Assembly: GCA_963966185.1 (NCBI GenBank)
Contig: CAWZYM010000089.1
Location: 578,501-642,500 of the forward strand
Length of the DNA: 64,000 nucleotides
DNA from: Rhabditoides inermis
Lineage: Eukaryota > Nematoda > Chromadorea > Rhabditida > Rhabditidae
Direction of reading: 5' to 3'
The translations under genes were made by a program, and so were the position numbers. Of the stretch, positions 23,697 to 37,138 are shown piece after piece. Positions within the stretch are counted from its first letter, which is position 1. Each line of letters opens with the position of its first letter. A model generated the notes under the pieces. It was not told where the DNA came from. It worked only from the letters and a program-made list of their open reading frames with translations, and ran no database searches.

Positions 23697-26600
23697 TGGC
23701 AAATAGCGTGAGTGCAAGACTTCCTGTGACTAGTGTTGTGAAAATGTTTGCTATGGTGTTCGGTTTTCTGATAACTGTGCTTCTATCGTGTCATCATCAT
23801 GGTGTTGTTCCCGTTCTTCCCGTGATGACGTGCTCTCCCGTCGAGCAATTCTCCATTTCGGTCAATTTCACTCGGTTTTCTTCACACACTGTCCAGGCTT
23901 CTCTTCCCCCTAGTTGCCTGTTCGTTCCATCAGTCAATTGTGGTCTTCGGTGGTATCCGTCTAGTCTATTGTATGTGAGTTGCCGTGGTTTGTCAACTGG
24001 TTCCCTCCAGCGTCATTCCCATCTCCATGCCTCGTTATCGATCGATACTGCCGCGCGTTTGTTCGGTTCACCTAACAGTCGGGTCAATGACTGTACGGAT
24101 GATGCCTTCCCTCAGGCTATAAAGAAGGAATTCGGTGAAGCCTTTCCTCAGGCTATAAATAAGGAACTCGGTGAAGCCTTTCCTCAGGCTATAAATAAGG
24201 AACTCGGTGAAGCCTTCCCTCAGGCTCTAAAGAAGGAACTCGGTGTACCTAGTAATCGGGTGAATGATTGCACGGTTTATGAAGCCTTCCCTCAGGCGAC
24301 AAAGTGGAATCTCGGCTTACCCAATGGGGGAATTGAACGGCACAATGATCAGCCCCGTGCTGGAGCGAAAGCGAACTCGGAGAATTCAGTGGTTGCGAAT
24401 GATTCGGAATGGACGCCGCATCGGCTCAGCCAGGTGTTACAAAATCTGATTCGGAAATGGGATTACAATATGGAAAGAGTTTCAAGGTTCATGACATGGC
24501 TCTGCAGCGCAATGGAAAGTGTGCTGGAGAGAATACGATATGGCCTGAAGATAATCAATGCTATGGTATTCATGAGCGACAACACGCCTAAACAGGAATC
24601 AAGCACTTGGAGTGAGCGTTCTTCTCAATCGGACGGTGTTCGTCGTGCCGGCCCGATGCCGACACTCCCTCTCACTCTCTCCCTGTGGAAGAGAATGAGA
24701 CGTCGGCAAAGCAAACGATCGAATCGGAAAAAGCGAGCGAGAGCTCGTAGACTGTTGCAAAAGATGGCTGGAATTCTCCATCAAATACGAAATACCCCTA
24801 TGCATGGTGATCCGACTATTTTCTTTGGCGGAGGAGATGAAATGATAACAGATGAAACATTGCTGGATACGGTATGCAAAAAGGTGCGCGTACTGACTCC
24901 AGTTGCTGCAAAAATCAAGTGTGGCGGGTGCGACTGCCTGCTTATGGGAGATGCGAGAGTGAGCCACATGGCTCGTCACTATCAAAAGAAGGCACAAATA
25001 AGGCCACATGCCTGTCCCTGGAAGACTGAATTGGACATACAACCGGGTACACAAGCAAAAATGTACATGGAATACATTTGCAGAGTGTGTGAGCAGGTGT
25101 TTGGAACTATCGGCGAGGCAAGGAAACATGCTCTGGACACTCATCCAGAAATGGGGAGTTTTCTTGAAAATCAAGAAAAAATGAGGACAGAAGTGATGAA
25201 AAAGAAGCAAAATGCGTATGCGGAGAGAAGGAAACAGAGCACACAGTGTGATGAGAACGTGGCAGATCAGTCAGCTGATCTGCCTACACAGACGGAATCG
25301 ATTGTCGCCTCTCAGACAGTGAGTGCGGGCGGCGAACGAAAGAGGAAGAGAGTGGATGGCAGGGCACAGGCGAAGAGAGTGCGCACTGATTCAGAGGAAC
25401 CAATCGATGAATCGATGCAGGAGGCAGAGACGCAGAGTGAACCATACGGAGAGGCTGCTGGTCACTCGAGAGCCGAGGTGGTAAACGAGAACGAGATTGG
25501 AGAGGAAAGGCCGAGTGCGAGCCGCGATACCGCTTTGATAAGAGAAAGCGAGGAGATGAGTGGAATTGAGTCCAGCCAGCTGTCAGCTGGTGTGACTGTG
25601 CGAGAAGAGAGATCGCAGTCTGATCTACCAATGCCCGAGGAGGCGAGAGTAGACGACTCGATCGATCAATATCAATCAATGGAATCGATAACGGAAAGTG
25701 ATAATAATCATGAAATTGCGAGTACATCTACAGAAAATGAACCGGCCATGGAAACAAATGCCGAATTTGAGGAATATCAAGTGCAAGGTGAGCTGACCAG
25801 GTCGGCAATGGCCTGTCTCAATCACAGTGAGGGTGCAAATTCGCGGATGAGCAATCAAGCCATTCATGCCTACCTCATATCGAAATACCGTAATACGAGC
25901 ACCTACGTGATGAACCCCGCTATCGTGCGTGGAGTGATATGGAAATACAAAGGAAGCGAGATCGCACTGTGTAACGCAATGCGAGACGCAAAGTACAGTA
26001 AAGTGGTGCTACCGTACCACTACAACAATCACTGGATGCTGGTCATGGCTGATAAGTCACACGACAAAGCTACCGTATACGATCCCATGCAATGTAATTC
26101 GATCGATAATCGATCAATCGATAAACTGGAGCGCCTGTTCGGCCGCGAGATACAGTACGCCGAGCCTGCCACCTACAGTAGGCAGGAGAGAAATGAAATG
26201 AACTGTGGATTGAGAGTTGTGATGATATTAACACAACTAATTGATAATCGACCGCTCTTTCACTCGATTGGAGAGCTGGAACAGCTAAGAGTGAGAATGA
26301 GGAAGACGATTCATAATGAGAGAACGAGTCACATTCCGAGACTCATGGACATTGACTTGTCCCACATGCAGGTGAACCCCATGCCACTTCCCGTAAAGGG
26401 TAGTTGGCTGGAGAAACTCAGTCGGACGTCCTCGTTCGAGCAGGTCGAATACGTTGCTGATCAGTTTGCAAAATTTGCATACCTTATTCGGAAAGATAGA
26501 CATGCGGAAGCGTGCAAACTGTTGGATGATGAGTTGCCGTCGTGCGAAGCTCTCGCCGATAGGACAGTGCAACCAAATCAAAACAAAAAGAGACAAGGCG

Positions 26601-29329
26601 GTGCCCCGAGGGAGCAAAAAGATCTGCGGATACTGTATAAGGAAAACAAAGCTCACGCAGTGAAACGCATTCTCGGCGAAGAGTCGAAAGATTGCGAAAT
26701 TGGAATCAATAAAGTGGAGAGCTACTTTCGAAAGACGACAACGGCCATGCCGTGTGATTATGACGCAGTACGGCGACTTGCCGCAAACCTGCCTAGGTTG
26801 AACATCTCCGGCTCGTTTATGAGGCGGTTCGGACAAAACGAAGTGATGAGTGTTTTGAAAAATAAGTCTAATACGGCACCGGGACCGGATGGCACTATGT
26901 ATAGTGACCTTATACTGGCCGATTCTGAGGCGTTGTTCATTACTGAACTATTCAATCGATGTATGCGAGAACAGCGCATCCCGAAAAGCTGGAAAGAAAC
27001 AAATACGTCTCTCATCTATAAGAAGGGAGACGAAATGGACATTGAGAATTGGAGACCGATCAGTCTCATGAATGTAATGTATAAAGTGTACACCGGACTC
27101 TTGACAAAGAGAATGTGTGCCATAAAGGGAATGATAAGTGATTGCCAGAAGGGCTTCACAAACAGAGAAGGCACGTTGGAGAACATTGCGCTTCTACGCA
27201 CGCCGATTCAACATGTCAAGGTTATAAAGGGTGATATCTGTGTGTCATGGCTCGACCTGGCCAATGCATTTGGCAGTGTCCCACACATTGCGATACTCGA
27301 GGCCCTCAGGGCATTGGGCTTTCCATCGGAATTTCGAAATATCATATCGGATTTGTACGATGGCGCTATATTTCGAGTGAATACAAAGAACGATCAAACA
27401 AAGAACATACCAATGAATGCAGGAGTGAAACAGGGTGACCCAATCTCACCCATCTTGTTCAATATTGTGCTGGAGATGATTATCCGAGCACATCAAAAGA
27501 GAGTGAAACCAATGGAAGTCCTTGGACAGAAGTTTTCGCTGTTGGCTTTTGCTGATGACATGGCTGTGATTACGAAAAACCATTCAGATATGCAATATCA
27601 GCTGGAGAGAATGGCAACTGATGCAAAACAGATTAATCTGATATTCAAGCCGCGCAAATGTGGCACACTCACTATCCAGAAAGGAAAAGTGATTACAAAA
27701 GAGACAAGGATGTATGACCAGTGCATTACTGTACTTGGAGAAGCAGACAGTTACAAGTATCTAGGTGTGAATGTAGGTTTTCGTGATATCATCGAACCGA
27801 CTGAATCACTCGAACAAATGAAAATCGATATGAGGAAGCTGGCAGCAGCGAGAGGTTCGCTCAGTGGCGATCAGCTGAGAGACGCAATCAAGACATTTGT
27901 GATTTCGCGCCTATATTATTTCGCAATGAATGACAAGCTGGCAATGAGCAGTATTGATGAGCTAGAGAGGACGCTCGCAACGACTGTTGGTCACATACAG
28001 AACGTGAAGGGTGGAGTACCGAAGCCGTACCTGTACTGCTCGAAAGGCTTCAACATGCAACATCCGAAAGACATCATGTATACCGGTAATATAAACACAA
28101 CAATGAAGTTGTTGTGGACAGACGATGACTATATAAGGAATGTGTTCTGGAATCTTCTGGAATACATCTCAGTGACTTGGATTGGAGTGCAGCAGGCAAT
28201 CACGCTCGATAAGAAAGAGGTGTGTGCACGCTATTTGAACGATGAGCAGTTGGGATACCGTATCGGGTCATACGGTAGCCGGACAAATGTGATGCGCAAT
28301 TGCCGAGAGGCGGTGCGACACTTCAGAAAAACGATGCACGTTTTCGATGTGAAATGTGCGAATGGTGAGCTGGTGGTTGAAATGCAAGCAACCCCAACCA
28401 GCAAGAAATCGATAACCGATAGAAAGACGAAACACCTTCTCAAAAGGAGAATCACGAGTGCACTGAACGAGTGCAACATTGAAAGAATGAGTACCGAATA
28501 CTCGATGATCGGAAACAATTTCGATATGTTCGTGCAAGACAATCGAAATGTGAGAATTCTGCAAGGCAAATCGCAGCAGGCAACAACTGAGAGTGCGATT
28601 GAGTGGAGACACCGAGCATTGCTCGATAATCTCCCTCTGAAAGGATCGAGATTCAACTTGAAGAATGCAGAATCAGACAAGATGTGCTCTGTATGCAATG
28701 AGAGAAAGATTGAAACTCTTGCTCACGTGCTCAATGGGTGTGAAGCCCATCTGAAAACGGGAGTGACGGAGAGGCATAACAACATTCAAGATATCATTGT
28801 GGCTGCTGCGGAAAAGAGCGTAGCAAACCGAAACGCGTGGATCGAGACAGACACTCGCAATGCGATCGATGGTGGCAACCTCCGCCCAGACATTGTGCTG
28901 AAAAGAGAGGGTGAAAAGGAAGTGGTGATAGTGGATGTACGTGTCTCTTTTGGAAAGGGAATCGCGTCATTCCAAAACGCCGCGGCTGATAAGATCGACA
29001 AATATACTGGAATTGCTGAAACATATAAAGAGTTGGGATACAAAGTGTCCCTCCACCCTTTCCTGGTCAGTTCTCTCGGTGATTATTGGAAAGAGAATGA
29101 CAATGCAATGAAAGCTCTTGGAATCCCAAAGGCTGAGTGGAATAATTTGATTGGACAGATCCAATGCGAGACGCTTGAATATTCGAAAGCGATATATTAC
29201 TTGCATACATTGGGGGAGAGTTACAACCCGAAATATGGAAATACCAAACCGGAAAAGGCGCTGAAGATGATTGCGGGATACAAAGAAAGGTATGAGAGAA
29301 CCCGACTACAGCGAGAAGTCGGTCAGTGA
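23570..29329 (+). CDS. NeSL/R2-group retrotransposon polyprotein, uninterrupted 1,919 codons
   Basis: One open frame without stops or frameshifts. Domains in order: Ser-Leu run from a CT microsatellite (residues ~33-41), a hydrophobic stretch after Met59, five AFPQA repeats (~180-245), two Cys/His zinc-finger-like motifs (CGGCDCLLMG...H...H near 450; CRVCEQVF...H...H near 503), an Ulp1/C48-type cysteine protease (NNHW near 820, VYDPM, MNCGLR near 877), reverse transcriptase (NTAPGPDG near 1100, NWRPISLMN, GVKQGDPISPILFN, AFADDMAV near 1327, YKYLGVNV), a CSVC...HVLNGC knuckle near 1706 and a restriction-like endonuclease (RPDIV near 1772, VVIVDV near 1786). RT plus endonuclease plus C48 protease is the known NeSL architecture. 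The true start may be Met59 (23744). The intact catalytic motifs suggest a recent, possibly active copy. Confidence 0.92.
24099..24310 (+). repeat. In-frame 42-bp (14-residue) repeat array inside the retrotransposon ORF
   Basis: Five copies of GCCTTCCCTCAGGC-type units encode AFPQA followed by (I/L)(K/N)KE(F/L)G(E/V). Three are tandem; one is separated by an insert. Frame is kept because the unit is a multiple of three. Confidence 0.85.
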
Positions 29330-31428
29330 GACAAGCAATCTCACTGGTCACAATCGAACACTGATTCTGTACTCGTGTAGGGCTGTCTCTCTCCCCGCGA
29401 CAAGGGGACCAAGAGAGCTGTCCGATAGAGCGCGATACAGCCGGCCGCCACTCCGCTCGCCCGACGCCTCAAGTATGCTGCGACCAAGCTTCTGCTGCTG
29501 AGGGACCAACGACGGACGCGGCCGGACCCAAGTCATCTACTGACTACTCGGCAACCCGAAATCAAGTCCAAACACCCCCAATACCATACGATTTGAGATA
29601 AATCTTTTCAATCTCTTCCCTCTTAGTCACATGTATATGTAAGAAGTGCAAATAACATCCTTTGGCGCTCCCTATGGTCTCTCATTTGCCGCACAGCAAT
29701 TGAATTCCCTCCCTTTTTCTTTTTGCATGCATGTCGGTCAGTCGAGGAATATCTAATTTCACACGCCTTTTTCGGACGGCAATCTAATCCAGCGAACGTT
29801 TCCACTATACGAATACATTTAGCGAGGTTCATTTTTTCTTTCTCTCTCTCCCCTTCATATCTCTCTCAGAAAACGAAGTCCTGGTCCTGAGTGAGTATCG
29901 AATACGATCGCTACAAAACCGTAGCTGTACTCATTGTTCCATTTGTAAAAATGTGTATCATAACATTCATAATTACGTATGAGTGATTTATTCTAATGTG
30001 AGTTTCCAGTTATTCTCTTCGAAACAAAGGCTACTCTGTTCGCTGGTCTCCAATCTGGGAGGGTCGTTTTTCTCTCTCCCAGAGTCTGGCTCATATGTAG
30101 CCGTTGTCGGAATACGTATATCCCTCTCTGTGTCTCTGTCATAATCGACCCTCTAGCGCTCTCTCCATCCACCCCACTCTCTCGCATACTCTGTCCGCCC
30201 CGCTCTCACTCTTGTCAGTCAAAACTCGCGCAGTAGTAGTTGTTCCGGCATGCTTTCATGACCCGCGGCAAATCGTATAGATAAGCCGGAAATCGATCAG
30301 CTGATTCGCTTGTTTTTGTTTACTAGAATTGTTTACTTACATATCCGGTGTACGAAAACCCTTGCGGTTCAATTATAATCTGCTCGCGCGACCGGTCTTC
30401 TAAGGTAGAGGGGGTGCAGAACGAAAGAGAGAGAAAGAGAGAGAGAGAGAGAAATGTGGTAATGTTTTGATTGGCTACCGTGACGTGAATCTGCCGTGCT
30501 AACCGAGAACTGTTTGAGTGATACGCAGATTAATCGTTTGTACAACAAACACCATGCAACACTGTGCGATTCTCTCTCTCTCTCTCTCTCACCCTCTCTC
30601 TCAGTGGCTTATTCTAAGACCATTGTTGGCAGTATCACCGCGAGTTATCATGATGTTTTGGTCGTACCATCTGTCGTTTCAAAAGCCTCGCACGTCTATC
30701 ACTCATGGCATGTTTGTTTCTACAAGTGAGCTTGGTTTCGCTCCCCGGTTTTATGTTTCAATGGCCTCTCTCTCTCTCTCTCTCTCTCTCTCCCGCTCTC
30801 TCGCAAATTCGTTTTATTGTAGTCGGAGTGAATTAGTGACGGATCCCCTGGTCGCGTAAAAGTGAAACTAGCTAATGATTTTCGGAATTCGGAATCCGGA
30901 CTTTCACTCGCTCACCAGCCTCAATATCGCGCATTCCACTTTACCTTGGGGGTGAGTGGATAGGCGAGGTAAGGTGAGGGGTGACCGGTCTAGGACGAGG
31001 CTCATCACAGACACACCTATACTTACCTCTCTTACTTACCTGTCTGGACAGGTGTAACTAGTGTTTTTCCGAGTCAATCAGTCAAGTAGCATTTGAGAGT
31101 GGTTGTGTTGTAACATGCAATGATTGCAATGTGTTCGGGTTGAGTGTTTTCTGATGGCTACTGTTTGCCGAGAGAGAGAGAGAGAGAAATAGAGAGAGCG
31201 AGAGAGAGAGAGGAAATAGAGAAAGAGAAAGAGAGAGCGTAGAGAGAGGGGATAGAGAGCTTCTGTCTTTCTACTGTGGCTACTCGCTACTTCTCTATTT
31301 GATTTCTTCCAGTGTGTCCTTCGCTATTTGCTTTGATACTCGATATAAGAGCGACCGGAAGATACTCACTATTCTATTGTAGTGGTAGTTGCGGTGTACA
31401 ATAGTGCAACTCCCGGATCATTCGGACT

Positions 31429-31469
<41 letters not shown>

Positions 31470-31543
31470 CTCTGGTCCTCCGATATTCGCATATAATAGC
31501 CGCGCGCTCTTTCAATGCTATGGTAGTAATCCTGCCTTATTTG

Positions 31544-31592
<49 letters not shown>

Positions 31593-32360
31593 GCGTCTGA
31601 ACCTCTGAACAGGTTTGCACGCGGCTCCCCGGTTCCGTACTCTTTTGTATTCCACCCCGATCACTGATCCATGTTAACCCTCATCATTTGATCGCCACAA
31701 TCTCGTAATCAGCTGGCTCAATACTGATTGTGTTTTGCTAATTGGTGATGTTGAACCCTCCTCTTTTGATTCAAATGCAATAGTTCGACGCACATCGCAT
31801 TGTAACTTATTGTTTCTTTTATAATTCACATATTTCCCAGATCTATAAGTGATCTAGCGTAATGCTTGCATTTAATGTACAATTAATAAATATTATTATA
31901 ATGCCCCCTCTGCCGAAACCGCAACACCTCGAAGTGTTCATTCATTGCGTGGTCCGCCTAGCCGTTCCTACGTCAAACGTTCACCCTCAATCTCGCACTC
32001 TCTCCCCTACCCACTCTCTCTCGCCGTCTGCCCGTCTGCGTCTCCTCGTCTCCTGCGCACTCTAGCGGACCCTCGGGCCCTCGGGGCCGGTTCGGGGCTC
32101 CCGTTTTTTCGCCATCCGCTATCCGGTGTGTTTCCGCGTGACGTGATAGTCGAAGAAATCAAGCGAAAAAGAGACGAGTCCGAACCTTTGCGGATCGCGG
32201 GAAAAAAGAGAGTATGTGTGAAAAAGCGTGGATCTAGTTTTTCTCCGTGTTCAATGGCATTGCCGTAGCAGCGCCGTCGCTGATTAATGATTCGCTATCA
32301 CTGATTGATCTACCCGGTACAGTCTCGGCGCGGTCAACTGGTTTGCGCGTATTGTGTCGC

Positions 32361-32399
<39 letters not shown>

Positions 32400-32653
32400 G
32401 AGCTGTCTTGCTAGTGAAATACTGTACGTTTGTTGCACGTATCGCAATCCGATCCTCTCTCTTATTTTCTCCAGCGAATGAGAGTGAGTGTAATGACACA
32501 TCATAACTCATAACATTCGTATAGTTGTGAGGTCAATCTTTTTCTCTGACTCTCTTGATTCAGCATACTATTTCCAAGCCCTCTCTACCTTCCCATCCGG
32601 ACAGATTGATTATTTGTGGTTTTTGCGTGTCTTGCGCGTGTAAATGCGGGTGT

Positions 32654-32692
<39 letters not shown>

Positions 32693-33472
32693 AGACCGGT
32701 CCTGCCCTCTCTCTCTCCAGCAATCACTTCGAAGAGCCACAATCAATATGCTTATAACTCATAACTTTTCGATTCGATCAACTTTATGCTCACACGTATC
32801 CCCAGTTTTTTGCCGCCGCCGAAGAGTTTCCAGATGTGTCAAAAGTTTCGCGCGCTCGCAAAAAAAAAACAAAAACGAAACGTCCTTGCTTTTCGACGTC
32901 GGCTGCGGCTTTTTATGTGTGTGTGAGGCGACTCTATTTGTGAGGCGGCGGCGTTCTTTCAGCTACTCTGACCGTTATCTGCCCCTGAAAAAGTGAATGA
33001 GTTGTGAAGTGGCGGGTTCAGTGTTCAATGTCATCGCAGATGGTTCACAGAGATCTACCGCACCTACGCTGATAGCGTTATCTCCGCTATCTCCCCTCCC
33101 CCGTACCAGTTAGGAAACCTTGTCCGCACACCTTTTTGTCATGCCTGATTCACGCACGATTTGCGCGTGCATAAATCGCGAGAAGATGCGCGCACTCAAC
33201 CAGTTCAGGGTTTGTTTTTGCGTTGCGGGACCCGGGCGCGTCTTCGATTTAGGTGCGTTCGGCCAGTTATCGGCTCGCAAATCAGTTTCATTGTGCATAT
33301 ATGGCTCGGAAGCGCCATCGCCTTCTCTCATTTCTCAATTTGCGTGATTTTGACCAATCGACTGTCAGCGTGGGATGGGGATGGAGTCCCATTGCCGCGA
33401 CAGATGGGTTGACCCAAAATCGGGCCACCAGTCATTTTCAGCAGCAGCATTCGCGCACAGGTGGCTATGAGC

Positions 33473-33518
<46 letters not shown>

Positions 33519-34443
33519 CCTCCCCGCATTCCTTATTCTGTATAGCAGTATTATGTTTTATGTCACGTGCTCTATGACTCTTCCTTGATCCACATAGTCT
33601 ATGTTTGTTCGGTGTATTTGAGCTTTCTGCTCTTCTTTTTAGTGACTAACGTACTAACGTCAAACAAGGCATATAGCGACAAAGCATGCGAAAATCGTCG
33701 TAAAATGCCGAGACGAAAATTTTACGGCAGGTCGCTCGCACCAATTTCGATGCTAGAATATGACGAAAGAAGAGCAAGGAGGGTTCAAGTGCCCTCCTCC
33801 CTTTTATTCATTCTGTGCTGAGTAGTTCCTTATTTCCCTCTCATCCCTCTTTATGAGTCCAATGTATTCCACCCCGAATATTGCATAGCAGAATTTTAGT
33901 TGAGAAGATCAGAGCTGTGAAATGAATCAGTCTAATTCTAATTGCAGACGCGCACTTTTGTTCACAACATTACAACCAGTAATCACCTTAAAGTACAGTT
34001 AGGTCTCTCTCTCTCTCTCTCTCAGTGTGACATGTTAGTGCGCACTAACACTAACTACAATCTGCGTGAATTTATGCGAGTCTCTACAATATTCTAGTTT
34101 TCTTGTTTACATTTGACACTAGGAGAAATTGTGTTGTGTGTGGCGTCAAAAAAACGAGTACCTCTAGAACCTCTAGGTGTCATTTTGGCGCGATGGCAGG
34201 GGTTGATATTTGTGTGTGTCGCGTGTCTTGATACTTATGCCTCGTTGCTCCATTGCAACCTGTCTCCACTTCCACCCTTCTCCCTCTCCCATCTAGCTCT
34301 TGACATATTGCACCGACGCACACACGCACCTCCAACTAGACTCCCTTCCCGCTACTGGTATTCTCAATCCGCGTCACTTCCGGTCGCGCGAGAGATCAGC
34401 TGTTTTCGTGCCCTCAGAGGGCAAACAGCTTGTTGTCCAGAGG

Positions 34444-34492
<49 letters not shown>

Positions 34493-34583
34493 CTGACCGG
34501 TTCACTTCCCACACCTTGTGTGTATGTGAGTGAGCCGTCGCGCGTGAGTGAAAGAAGGATTGGGGGAGACGCCCGGAAGCCTT

Positions 34584-34631
<48 letters not shown>

Positions 34632-34742
34632 GGGGGGAGAGGAGAGAGAGAGAGAGGAGAGAGAGGGGGGGGGGGGAGAGGAGAGAGAGAGAGGAGAGAG
34701 AGGGGGGGGGGGGAGAGGAGAGAGAGAGAGGAGAGAGAGAGG
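34584..34742 (+). repeat. GA tract with poly-G insertions
   Basis: Three or four repeats of a GA block followed by a run of 7-11 G, a tandem of about 45 bases. Purine-only for about 160 bases. Confidence 0.85.
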
Positions 34743-35303
34743 GGTGTTCCGAGTGACCGGTGGGCGGGGCGTTCGAGCAAGCATGCGCCTGCCACTCGCA
34801 CACTTGAGACGCCGCCCCTGCCACCTGTCTGTATTCTATTCAGCTGATCAACTGATCAACACAATACTATTCAGCTGATCAACTGTACGACGCTCTGTAC
34901 ACACCCATACGTTTCGCCACACCGCCTGAGGGCATGTTTGCTTTCTTTGTGTCACTTTCACTCGCGCACCTTCCTGGTGGGATGATGTCTTGCGTTTGCA
35001 TACGATCTCGCTTTCATAACCGTTCCCTCTCTCGCGTGACACTTGAAGTGACCGTACACAATCATATATTTTCGATTTCTCACCCGAGTATCGGGTTTGG
35101 TTTGATTTTGATGTATCGTTCGCTCGCCCCGTGTTTTTTTTCATCGAGAATGAACGATTGTGGAGAGAATGACCACACCCCTCTCCCTCTCACTCTACAC
35201 ACTGTTGTACGTTTTCCACAACGTGCTTACGTTTCTCTCCCTCTAGGATAATGTATTCCGGTGTGTCTACATGTCCAACCGCAATCGTTCCATTATCCCC
35301 GCA

Positions 35304-35352
<49 letters not shown>

Positions 35353-35540
35353 TTCTCCCGAGACATGCCCGACGTCTCGTCATTGTTTGTGATGTCTGCA
35401 GGCATGTTTGTTTGCTTGTTGTGTTGTTTATTGGAGGTAGTGTTTCCTCTGTTTCCTCTAGCGTCGTATTCGATTTTCCGATGTGTTTCCGTTTCTGACG
35501 CGCGTGTTTACAGTTTATAGTTTATCACTTCATTTGCATA

Positions 35541-35547
35541 TTCAGAC
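35541..35547 (+). promoter_or_regulatory. Probable trans-splice acceptor before the DnaJ gene
   Basis: TTCAG ends two bases before the ATG at 35548, leaving almost no 5' UTR, as in spliced-leader-joined nematode messages. Confidence 0.5.
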
Positions 35548-36204
35548 ATGCCAGTCGCCGAATCACCGTACACGATTCTCGGCATTCAACGAACGGCAGA
35601 CGCCGAGGCCATCAAGAAAGCGTGAGTTTTATTTACTGTATTTGTAAAATGTATACTTCTCGCTAAACGAAACCTATCGCACACCGATTTTGCAGTATGC
35701 ATACTTGCACAAACTTTACACCCTCTCCTTTATCATCAATTGGCGGTGAACGGTCTCTTCTTTTGTCTGTCTGATTTCCTTTCTTGCAACTCTTACACAA
35801 CACGTTTGGCGCTCGCGCCTTTTCGAGAGCAGAGAGCTATTTTTCTGGTTCCGTGGTGATTCTATTCTCCCTCTCGTCCACCGCAGGTTGATTTATGACG
35901 ACCTTGCGTCGCTGTTTATCGACGTATCGATCGGTTCCATTCAGTATTCAGTGATAGACCGTTTCGGTTTAGTAATAGGATGCATTAGAGTGTCTCGAGC
36001 GGTGACTAACTAGAAGGAACTGATTCACTCCTACGAAGGCGGGCGCGTAGAACCGCCGACTCTGCAAACAAACGTACAACAACGAACAGCTGATCGTAGC
36101 CAGCTGATTATCAGCTGATCACTTCGTATCTCTCTCGCATCGGCGCATCCGTGCGCGTATCTCATTAGTCCATGTTACAGCGCCGGCTGTGCTGGACTGC
36201 TTGT

Positions 36205-36258
<54 letters not shown>

Positions 36259-36600
36259 GGCGAATTCGAGTGTTATGGCGCATGCGGAACATTGTGTGAT
36301 TTCCCCGCCAGCTTGAAACCCGCAATCGATTTGATACGAGGAGACCTTGGCAACCTTGGAACGCCTCATTTCTAAATTATAGAGCGACTCGGCCAATCCC
36401 ATAGTGTTGTGTGGTGCACGTCTTCGTGTGTCGCACAACGCTGCACCATGATCGGTGCGCCAGCCTAATCCCTGCCTGCGAGAGAAAAGATGAGCTCGGC
36501 GACAAACAAGCATGCAAATCACACAATCGATAAATTGAGAGGCTCTTTTTCACCTTTTTTCGCTGCCGAGCGCTGACGCGCCTGGCAGATTACCTTTTTC

Positions 36601-36635
<35 letters not shown>

Positions 36636-37092
36636 CGCTCCTCTGACCCTAGCACGCTCTATTGCACGCGGTAAACCACTGAGTGCAGCGCCTCAATTGT
36701 GAGAGAGATGAGTGAGTCCAACCACGTTGCATAGGGGTGTAGTGAGTGTGAATTGACTTTTCTCTCTTCCTCTCTACCCCCCCCCCCCCTCTCTCCCTTC
36801 CTCTCGTGGCACGTAATGCGTCGAGTAAACACGTGCCCCAACGGTAAACAAACAACAACAAAAAACACTCGAGTGTGGAGAGAGAAGCCTCGTTGGAGAG
36901 CAGTCTGCCTATTTCCTGAAGCCATGCAGGGAAATAAGGGGGAGCGGGGCGAATAATAGGCATACGTGAGAGAGTAGTAGCTATACGATTTTCGTACCCA
37001 AATAATGTGTTCCCAGGGTTCCGGGAGCAATGTCTCGCGTGTTCTTATGAGACTCATCGAGCAGCGGCAGTGTTGAGCTCTTTCCCCCCCAT

Positions 37093-37138
<46 letters not shown>

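Larger units (their letters stand above)
23570..29990 (+). mobile_element. NeSL-like non-LTR retrotransposon
   Basis: The coding region is followed by about 660 bases of 3' UTR whose end (29889-29990) resembles the relic at 18660-18900. No 5S rRNA or spliced-leader sequence, the NeSL-1 target in C. elegans, is seen in either flank, so the insertion site of this copy is unexplained. The 5' boundary is unknown. Confidence 0.8.
29991..35547. other. 5.5-kb stretch with no recognised gene
   Basis: No exon series or family motif seen on either strand. It holds many purine or pyrimidine tracts (30423-30452, 30570-30602, 30765-30792, 31165-31240, 31436-31465, 31542-31590, 32359-32397, 32655-32688, 33475-33515, 34441-34490, 34584-34742, 35308-35350). 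The last part presumably includes the promoter of the DnaJ gene. Confidence 0.45.

Noticed and set aside
24599..25210. 203-codon minus-strand frame inside the retrotransposon
   Set aside because: Antisense shadow of the zinc-finger region; no independent support.
32616..32996. 126-codon frame with an Arg-Glu run in the gene-poor region
   Set aside because: Driven by a GA tract; remainder has no family similarity or exon context.
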